This document shows positions 58,317-64,000 of a stretch of 64,000 nucleotides of DNA, one piece after another (the first letter of the stretch is position 1; every line of letters begins with the position of its first letter). The translations under genes and the position numbers were made by a program. The DNA lies in assembly GCF_039539965.1 (NCBI RefSeq), contig NZ_BAABED010000001.1, forward strand, positions 2,790,001-2,854,000. The letters are read 5' to 3'. The notes beneath the pieces were generated by a model. That model was not told the origin of the DNA and searched no databases. It saw nothing but the letters and a program-made list of their open reading frames with translations. Source of the DNA: Arthrobacter methylotrophus. GTDB taxonomy: Bacteria > Actinomycetota > Actinomycetes > Actinomycetales > Micrococcaceae.

Positions 58317-58768
58317 AAGTAAAACAAAAACAGACACAACCACCACCACCGGAAATAACGGCGACAGGGCTGCACAAAATTTGAAACCAGCCGTAAAAAC
58401 CAGCCCCACACCACAAAAAGTGACACAAGACCAGCCAAAACAACCAATTCAATAAAAAATCGGTATCAACAAACTTGGCACACTATTGAGTTCTCAAACA
58501 ACAGACACAATCCGAATACTTCCCGAAACAAATTCAATCGAATTTCAATGTTCCGTATTTCTTCGCTGCGGTATTTATACTGTATTTGATTCATATTCAC
58601 TTTGCAAATCCGGGATATTTTCCCTGAATTCACATAAGTGAACCGAATCGCCCCGCAGAGTTCGCAATTTTTCCGGCTTCCAGACTTTCATTGGAATCGG
58701 ATAATTCACGCTTGTAGGGATTTTGCCGCAATTTGTCCGCATCAGCGGCAGCGACTCAGAAAACAATA
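58317..58768 (-). promoter_or_regulatory. rRNA leader and promoter region
   Basis: A non-coding AT-rich leader (unlike the rest of the window) contains TGTTTGAGAACTCAATAGTGTG (minus strand, near 58480-58502), the leader element common in actinobacterial rRNA operons. An A/T-rich stretch with TATAAA near 58575 is a candidate promoter core. No gene is supported; the exact start is not assigned. Confidence 0.6.
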
Positions 58769-58811
58769 CACGCTCCCCGGAGGCCACGCAAGTCAGCCTC
58801 GGGGGAACGTG
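58769..58811 (-). terminator. tyrS terminator
   Basis: Read leftward, CACGTTCCCCCGAGGC and GCCTCCGGGGAGCGTG arms with an 11-nt loop are followed by TATTGTTTTC, 19 bp after the tyrS stop. Confidence 0.85.
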
Positions 58812-58829
58812 CAGGGAGTCAAAGACCTG

Positions 58830-60140
58830 TCAGACAGTCACTTCGACAGTCGCCAGATTCTTCTTCCCACGGCGCAGCAACAGGTAGCGGCCGTGGAGCA
58901 GCTCGGCCCGGTCGATCACGGCGTCGGGGTCGGTCACTTTGCTGTTGTTCACGTAGGCGCCGCCCTCCCCCACAGTGCGTCGAGCAGCAGATTTACTCTC
59001 GGACAATCCCGACGCAACCAAAAGATCAACGATGCCCAGGCCATCGGCGCCAATCGAGGCAGACGGCAACTCGGCCGTTGCGGATGCCAGGGTCACCTCG
59101 TCCAGAACCGACAGATCACCATTGCCGAACAAAGCCGCGGATGCCGCGATGACCTTTTCCGTAGCATCCACCCCGTGCACCAGCGAGGTGACTTCGTAGG
59201 CTAGCCTGCGCTGGCCCTCACGTGCGAACGGACGCTCGGCAACTGCTGCTCCGAGTTCCTCGATCTCGGCCCGGCTAAGGAAGGTGAAGACCTTAAGCCG
59301 ATCAACGACGTCGGCATCAGCGGTATTGAGCCAGAACTGGTAGAAGGCGTACGGGCTGCACATGTGGGCATCGAGCCAAATCGCATTGCCTTCGCTCTTA
59401 CCGAACTTGGTGCCATCCGAGTTAGTGATCAAAGGGGTGCCCAGGGCATGGACACTCTTCGCATCGACTTTGCGGATCAACTCCGTCCCGCTCGTGAGGT
59501 TGCCCCACTGATCCGAGCCACCGGTTTGCAACACGCAGCCGTAATCGCGGTTCAACTGCAGGTAATCCATGCCTTGCAGGATCTGGTAACTGAACTCGGT
59601 GTAACTGATGCCCTCATCGGAGCTGAGACGGGACGCAACGGCATCCTTGCGAAGCATGGTGCCCACGCGGAAGTGCTTGCCGATTTCACGCAGGAAGTCG
59701 ATGGCACTGAGCGGCGCGGTCCAGTCAAGGTTGTTCACCATGCGTGCGGCATTGTCCCCCTCGAAGCTAAGGAAGCGGCGGACCTGCGCCTGGAGGTAGC
59801 CAACCCACTCCGAGACCGTGTCCTTGGTGTTCAAGGTGCGTTCCGCCGTCGGCCGCGGGTCGCCGATCAGCCCGGTAGAGCCGCCCACGAGGCCAAGCGG
59901 CTTGTGACCGGCCAACTGCAAGCGGCGCATGAGCAAGAGCTGCACCAAGTTGCCCAGATGTAGAGACGGCGCCGTCGGGTCGAAGCCGCAGTAATACGTG
60001 ATCGGGTCCCCGGCGAGCAGTTTTTCCAATTCCGTTTCGTCGGTGGAAACGTGAATCAGGCCGCGCCATGTGAGCTCTTGCCAAATATTGGCAAAGCCCG
60101 GGTCGTTGTGCTGGGACTCGAGGTTGTTTACGTGTGACAC
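58830..60140 (-). CDS. tyrS: tyrosyl-tRNA synthetase
   Basis: This 436-residue class I aminoacyl-tRNA synthetase has the HIGH-type motif PSLHLGN (about residue 58), GDPRPTAER, YTEFSYQILQGMDY for tyrosine binding, LQTGGSDQWGN, the KMSKS-type KFGKSEGNA, and a C-terminal S4 domain (SKSAARRTVGEGGAYVNNSKV). GTG at 60140 has no ribosome site; TAACTT lies 7 nt upstream, so a leaderless mRNA is possible. It is adjacent to the rRNA operon, and the gene order matches Rv1689. Confidence 0.96.
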   Translation of the reverse strand: MSHVNNLESQHNDPGFANIWQELTWRGLIHVSTDETELEKLLAGDPITYYCGFDPTAPSLHLGNLVQLLLMRRLQLAGHKPLGLVGGSTGLIGDPRPTAERTLNTKDTVSEWVGYLQAQVRRFLSFEGDNAARMVNNLDWTAPLSAIDFLREIGKHFRVGTMLRKDAVASRLSSDEGISYTEFSYQILQGMDYLQLNRDYGCVLQTGGSDQWGNLTSGTELIRKVDAKSVHALGTPLITNSDGTKFGKSEGNAIWLDAHMCSPYAFYQFWLNTADADVVDRLKVFTFLSRAEIEELGAAVAERPFAREGQRRLAYEVTSLVHGVDATEKVIAASAALFGNGDLSVLDEVTLASATAELPSASIGADGLGIVDLLVASGLSESKSAARRTVGEGGAYVNNSKVTDPDAVIDRAELLHGRYLLLRRGKKNLATVEVTV

Positions 60141-60173
60141 GAGTTCTAAGTTAGCAGGATTTGCCGGCGGGCT

Positions 60174-62402
60174 TCAGCGCTCAATCCCCGCCGGCAGTGG
60201 AGCCGCCGCGATAAGCCGCAGTCGCTGCGTCGGACGCGTCATCGCAACGTAGAGATCGCCCACCTTGCCATGTTCGTGGTTGAGCATGGCAGCGGGCTCC
60301 AGAACCACGACGCCGTCGAATTCAAGGCCCTTGGCTTCCTTGGGGCTGATGACCACGATGTCCTGGGAGTAGCTGCCCGCACCTGTGCCCACGCGGTGGC
60401 CATAGACTCTCCGGAGGGCGGCAGCGGCTTGCGGCAGCAGGGCACCGTCGGCAATCACGGCGAGGAGGCCGCCATCGATCGCTTCCAGTTCCTCCGGGAG
60501 CACCTCAACGAGGCGGTCTATCATCCCCGCTCCCTCCACGCGGTCCACGATGGGCGACCATTTGCCTTCGCGGACGGCCTTGGGGGCCGAGACAACCAGG
60601 CCTGCGCGGTTCGCCATGCGGACCGCAGCTTCGGCGATCTGCGAGGGGGTCCGGTAGTTGACGGTAAGTTCTTCGAGCTGCCAGCGGTCCCCGAACGACG
60701 GCGCGAGGGCACTTTGCCAGGAGTTCGCACCGGCAGAGGAACTCGTCTGTGCGATGTCGCCGACAATCGTGAAGGACTTCAACGGGCAGCGGCGGACCAA
60801 CAGCCGCCACTGCATGGGCGAGAGCTCCTGGGCTTCGTCCACCACAATGTGTCCGAACGCCCAGGAACGGTCGCTCGTGGCCCGTTCGGCCGCCGTCAGG
60901 CGCGTTTCACGCTCCTGGTTCTGGTCTGCCAGCTCCTCGGCCGTCATCAACACATCGACGCCCATGGCCTCCATGTTGACCAGGGTCTGCTTGGCGTTGG
61001 CGATGTCGCGGGCACGGTCGTGCTCTTGCTGGGCAAGTCCCCTGCCGGCGGCAGGATCCAGTTCGCCCAGAAGCTCAGCGGCCTCGTCGAGTAGCGGGAC
61101 ATCGGCTTCCGTCCACGGAGAATCCGCGGGGCGAAGCAAGAGGGCACGCTGTGCCGGCGTGAGGTGCGGAGTGCAGGCCTCCAAAATGGCAGGCTTGCTG
61201 AAGAGTTCGGACACGAGCTTCTCGGGCGTCATGGGCATCCAGCACAGGTTCAGGACGATCCTGACATCGCGTGCGGAGCGGACGTCCTCGGCGAGGTAGG
61301 AGCGGTCGGCGTTGTTGCCGACATTCGATTCCTCGACGATCTCCGTCAGCTGCTCCGTGAGTTCGCGCAGCAGGATCTTCACGAACGTCACGCGTGCTTC
61401 GTTGTGCGGCTTGCCGGTGGCGCGTGCACGGTCGCGGGCGCGGCGCACTTGCCGTACCGAGAGGGTGAGCTTGCGGGATTCGACCTCGAGGATGCGGTCC
61501 TCGGCGGGAGTCCTCTGGCGGTTGGCGACGGCATTGGCAATAACGTCGGCCATGTTGAGCTTGCCCTTGAGCGCGGCGACGTCGGGATCCGTTTCGGGCA
61601 CGGCATGGATGCCGGGCATGAGGCGGCCCAGGCTCGCCATGACGACGCCGGTCTCGCCAAGCGACGGCAGGACCCGCTCGATGTAGTGCATAAACGACGA
61701 CGAAGGCCCAACGAGCAGCACGCCCGCGGACTTCAGCCGGTCCCGGTGGGTATACAACAGGTAGGCGGCGCGGTGGAGCGCGACGGCGGTCTTGCCGGTA
61801 CCGGGACCGCCCTGGACCACCAAGGCACCCGAAATGGAGGACCGGATGATGCGGTCCTGCTCGGACTGGATGGTGCCGACGATGTCGGACATGCGGCCGG
61901 TTCGCTTCGAATTGAGGGCTGCGAGAAGGGCCCCCTCGCCTTGGAGGGAAGCGTTGTCCGCCAGCATGCTGGCATCCAGCACGTCGTCTTCGATTGCCTT
62001 GACCTCGCGGCCTTGCAGGATCAGGTGACGACGACGGCGGACGCCCTGCCGGTCGAAGGCGGTGGCCTGGTAGAAGTGGCCGGCTTCGGGGGCGCGCCAG
62101 TCCACCATGAGCCGCTGGAGGTCGGCCGTGGACAGTCCGATGCGGCCAATGTATTGGGCCTCACCGGAGTCCAGGTCGAGGCGCCCGAACACGAGGCGGT
62201 CGTCGACGGCGTCGAGCTGCGCGAGGCGGTCCTCGTACAGCGCTGCGAAGGCGTCCCGTTCGGAGACGTTCTGCATGGTGCCCACCGCTCCGGCGCGCCG
62301 GACTTGCGCCAGCTGTTGGCGCTTCTCCTCCCGCAGCTCATCCAGACGCGAGTAGAGACCGGCCACGTACTCGCGTTCGTGGAGCAAATCAGCGTCGTGC
62401 AT
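60174..62402 (-). CDS. helD: HelD/HelR-like superfamily I helicase
   Basis: This 742-residue UvrD-like ATPase of the HelD type has an N-terminal coiled-coil arm (residues 1-75; LHEREYVAGLYSRLDELREEKRQQLAQVRR) that inserts into RNA polymerase in known HelD proteins. Walker A is VVQGGPGTGKTAVALHRAAYLL, Walker B HIVVDEAQELSPMQWRLL, motif III GDIAQTSS, and the motif V/VI region ISPKEAKGLEFDGVVVLEPA and VAMTRPTQRL. HelD releases stalled polymerase, and relatives in Streptomyces and mycobacteria confer rifamycin tolerance. ATG at 62402 has AGGGGA upstream; a -10-like TAGAAT lies at 62441-62436. Confidence 0.92.
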   Translation of the reverse strand: MHDADLLHEREYVAGLYSRLDELREEKRQQLAQVRRAGAVGTMQNVSERDAFAALYEDRLAQLDAVDDRLVFGRLDLDSGEAQYIGRIGLSTADLQRLMVDWRAPEAGHFYQATAFDRQGVRRRRHLILQGREVKAIEDDVLDASMLADNASLQGEGALLAALNSKRTGRMSDIVGTIQSEQDRIIRSSISGALVVQGGPGTGKTAVALHRAAYLLYTHRDRLKSAGVLLVGPSSSFMHYIERVLPSLGETGVVMASLGRLMPGIHAVPETDPDVAALKGKLNMADVIANAVANRQRTPAEDRILEVESRKLTLSVRQVRRARDRARATGKPHNEARVTFVKILLRELTEQLTEIVEESNVGNNADRSYLAEDVRSARDVRIVLNLCWMPMTPEKLVSELFSKPAILEACTPHLTPAQRALLLRPADSPWTEADVPLLDEAAELLGELDPAAGRGLAQQEHDRARDIANAKQTLVNMEAMGVDVLMTAEELADQNQERETRLTAAERATSDRSWAFGHIVVDEAQELSPMQWRLLVRRCPLKSFTIVGDIAQTSSSAGANSWQSALAPSFGDRWQLEELTVNYRTPSQIAEAAVRMANRAGLVVSAPKAVREGKWSPIVDRVEGAGMIDRLVEVLPEELEAIDGGLLAVIADGALLPQAAAALRRVYGHRVGTGAGSYSQDIVVISPKEAKGLEFDGVVVLEPAAMLNHEHGKVGDLYVAMTRPTQRLRLIAAAPLPAGIER

Positions 62403-62559
62403 CGAAACGTTCCCCTATCGAAAAAGACGGACCGTCCATTCTACAGCGGTTTTGCTTGACGCGCGTGAAACTGCCCGCAAGGCGGTGCGTCACACAATGT
62501 TCACCCCATGCTTACCTTCAGAGGTTTTCCGCCATGCCCGGCGATGCTTCAATGCTGCA

Positions 62560-63195
62560 ATGCAGCACGACCTTGCCCTCACCCGACACGGCATCAGCCT
62601 TGTCCCTCTCTCCCCCGACCATGCCGGTCCGCTGTTCGACTTCGTGGACCCCGGCTTGTGGTCCGGCATGGCTGCCGAGCAACCTTTGAGCGCCTCGGAG
62701 CTGGCGGAACTCTTCGCAGCCCGCCTGGCGGATCCTGACACCATCCCCTTCACCGTCGTCGAGCAGCGGACGGGGGCACTGCTCGGCACCACTTCCCTGT
62801 ACGAGTACAGTTCCCGCCAGCAGCGTCTGGAGATCGGCGGCACTTTTTACGGGCGCCCGTTCTGGGGCAGCCACGTCAATCCGGCCGCGAAGCAACTGCT
62901 GTTGGCCTACTCCTTCGATGAGCTGGCCGTCCACCGGGTCGCATTCCGCTGCGATGCCCGCAACACGCGCAGCGCCTCCGCCATTCAGCGACTAGGGGCC
63001 AGCTACGAGGGCACCCTGCGCGGGCATCGCTTCGCTCCCGACGGCACCCGCTGCGACACCGCCGTTTTCTCGATCCTGCACGAGGAGTGGCCTCGGGTGC
63101 GGGAGGCCTTGCTTCGTCGGCTGGCCCCCTTCGAAATGAGCGACAACCGGTGCGCGTACATCGCTGAGCCAGTACAGCCCGAACACGCAGCCTAA
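62560..63195 (+). CDS. GNAT-family acetyltransferase (RimJ/RimL-like)
   Basis: This 211-residue protein matches the RimJ/RimL pattern: LVPLSPDHAGPLFDFVDPGLWSGM, VEQRTGALLGTTSLYEYSSRQQRLEIGGTFYG, NPAAKQLLLAYSFDELAVHRVAFRCDARNTRSASAIQRLGASYEGTLRGHRFAPDGTRCDTAVFSIL. The start at 62560 is chosen by family alignment of the N-terminus; the frame is open to 62452, and no ribosome site is clear. The substrate (a protein N-terminus or small amine) is unknown. Confidence 0.85.
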   Translation: MQHDLALTRHGISLVPLSPDHAGPLFDFVDPGLWSGMAAEQPLSASELAELFAARLADPDTIPFTVVEQRTGALLGTTSLYEYSSRQQRLEIGGTFYGRPFWGSHVNPAAKQLLLAYSFDELAVHRVAFRCDARNTRSASAIQRLGASYEGTLRGHRFAPDGTRCDTAVFSILHEEWPRVREALLRRLAPFEMSDNRCAYIAEPVQPEHAA

Positions 63196-63217
63196 GCCAC
63201 GCCTTCCGCGGGGGCTC

Positions 63218-63868
63218 CTAGACGGTCCGACCGCGGGCCGCCTTGTACCTGGACACCGTCGGATCCCCTGAGAGCCAAAACCGCCACGGGTAGTCGGCCG
63301 AGCCGCCGTCGCCGGCCACTCCTACCCGGGGACCGCTGGCCACTGCCGATCGGGCCGCCGAAGTGCCCGGAAGTTCGAGGCCGAAGGGCTCGGCCAAGGC
63401 GTCCCGGCCACTGTCCGCCGTCGTCAGCCCCAAAGCAGAAGCAAGCCGTGCCGGTCCGCTGGCCAAGTCAGTCGGCGATCTGGACGCCCGACGGCGGGAC
63501 TGTGCCAAGGCCTGCCCGGCCACCACCTCACCGGCGCGCAACAGCAGCGCGGACGCAACGCCGTCGGGACCGCAGACAATGTTGGCGCAATAGTGCATGC
63601 CGTAGGTGAAGTAGACGTAGAGGTGGCCGGCCGGACCGAACATCGGGGCGTTCCGCGCGGTGGGGCCGCCGTAGGTGTGCGATCCCGGATCGGGCTGATC
63701 CGAGTGCTTTGGGCCCAGATAGGCCTCCACCTCGCTCAGCCGCACGGACACCGTGCCTTCCGACGTCCGGTGGCTCAGCACGGCGCCGAGGAGCAAAGGG
63801 GCAACGTCCCGCGGATCTCCGGAAAGAACGCCCCGGATGGCCTCCGGGGATGAACCCTGCGTTGTCAT
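63218..63868 (-). CDS. mpg: 3-methyladenine DNA glycosylase (AAG/Mpg family)
   Basis: This 216-residue base-excision repair glycosylase shows LSEVEAYLGPKHSDQPDPGSHTYGGPTARNAPMFGPAGHLYVYFTYGMHYCANIVCGPDGVASALLLRAGEV, the complete AAG core with the catalytic Glu in EVEAYLG and the intercalating Tyr. A C-terminal SGPARLASALGL and DYPWRFWLSGD complete it. TAGGGT lies 6 nt before ATG and no ribosome site is clear (leaderless type). Rv1688 is the counterpart beside tyrS. It converges with the acetyltransferase. Confidence 0.94.
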   Translation of the reverse strand: MTTQGSSPEAIRGVLSGDPRDVAPLLLGAVLSHRTSEGTVSVRLSEVEAYLGPKHSDQPDPGSHTYGGPTARNAPMFGPAGHLYVYFTYGMHYCANIVCGPDGVASALLLRAGEVVAGQALAQSRRRASRSPTDLASGPARLASALGLTTADSGRDALAEPFGLELPGTSAARSAVASGPRVGVAGDGGSADYPWRFWLSGDPTVSRYKAARGRTV

Positions 63869-63962
63869 GCCCAGACCCTAACAAAATCCGCTCGGCAGAA
63901 TCACCGCCGGCGATGTCCGATTCCCGCTAGGAACTGTGCGCCGGGGCTGCAAGGATGAAGTC

Positions 63963-64000
63963 ATGGATTTTTGGCAACGCTACCGCGCCATCGACGCGCG
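63963..64000 (+). CDS. start of a probable Ada/AlkA DNA repair protein (cut by window end)
   Basis: ATG at 63963 has AAGGA 8 nt upstream. Only 12 residues are visible (MDFWQRYRAIDA), which resemble the first residues of the Ada-type zinc domain found at the start of actinobacterial AlkA fusions (RYRAIDARD...). The adjacency to another alkyl-base glycosylase gene supports this, but the identification rests on 12 residues. Confidence 0.45.
   Translation, partial: MDFWQRYRAIDA

Noticed and set aside
62403..62559. Rifamycin-associated element upstream of helD
   Set aside because: No long GC-rich inverted repeat of the described type is visible between helD and the acetyltransferase.

Overview
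This 64 kb window is from the chromosome of a high-G+C Gram-positive bacterium, most probably a Micrococcaceae member of the Arthrobacter/Paenarthrobacter/Pseudarthrobacter type. The reasons are the actinobacterial gene orders, the form of the 16S rRNA (including its 5' variable region), GTG and leaderless starts, and AGGAGG-type ribosome sites. The genus is inference; the order is not in serious doubt. Two core blocks follow gene orders I recall from Mycobacterium tuberculosis: gcvH-garA-merR-nuclease-merR (Rv1826-Rv1830), and mpg/tyrS/TPR/HAD/small/tlyA/nadK/recN/pyrG/nudix/xerD plus parA-scpA-scpB-rluB-cmk-der (Rv1688-Rv1713).

1-9.5 kb: a pyruvate carboxylase cut by the window edge, a ParA-like ATPase, the garA/MerR/nuclease cluster with lipoyl carrier GcvH (preceded by a possible 26-codon coupled ORF), a divergent MFS-MarR pair and a PhnA-like zinc-ribbon protein.

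9.65-24.9 kb: a 15.2 kb integrated element bounded by 46-bp direct repeats of the 3' end of tRNA-Pro(GGG). It carries two tyrosine recombinases, one at each end, a lipoprotein, a small-gene/GNAT pair, a tape-measure protein, large and small terminase, a chain of tiny overlapping genes, a RepA-like ATPase, several small helix-turn-helix proteins, and a repressor/integrase pair facing a clear early promoter with operators. Portal, capsid, tail tube and lysis genes are absent. It is therefore either a deleted prophage or a satellite-like element that encodes only packaging and tail-length genes. This is the most interesting part of the window.

25-52 kb: der, plsC-like, cmk, tyrA, rluB, scpB, scpA and parA form one leftward cluster (cell division, chromosome segregation, translation and nucleotide supply). 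Then come a C4-dicarboxylate transporter with its divergent two-component system, a 2-methylcitrate/citrate synthase, an ECF sigma factor with a membrane partner whose outer domain is duplicated, a NUDIX protein and a membrane protein. xerD, an ADP-ribose-type NUDIX, pyrG, recN, nadK, tlyA, a small conserved gene, a HAD phosphatase and a TPR protein with a 22-residue tandem repeat follow, mostly leftward.

52.8-58.8 kb: a complete leftward rRNA operon (16S-23S-5S, no spacer tRNA) with terminators and a visible 23S processing stalk. 58.8-64 kb: tyrS, a HelD-like helicase, a GNAT acetyltransferase, a 3-methyladenine DNA glycosylase and the first codons of what may be an Ada/AlkA repair protein. 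End coordinates of rRNAs are approximate; everything rests on reading the sequence, with no database search.
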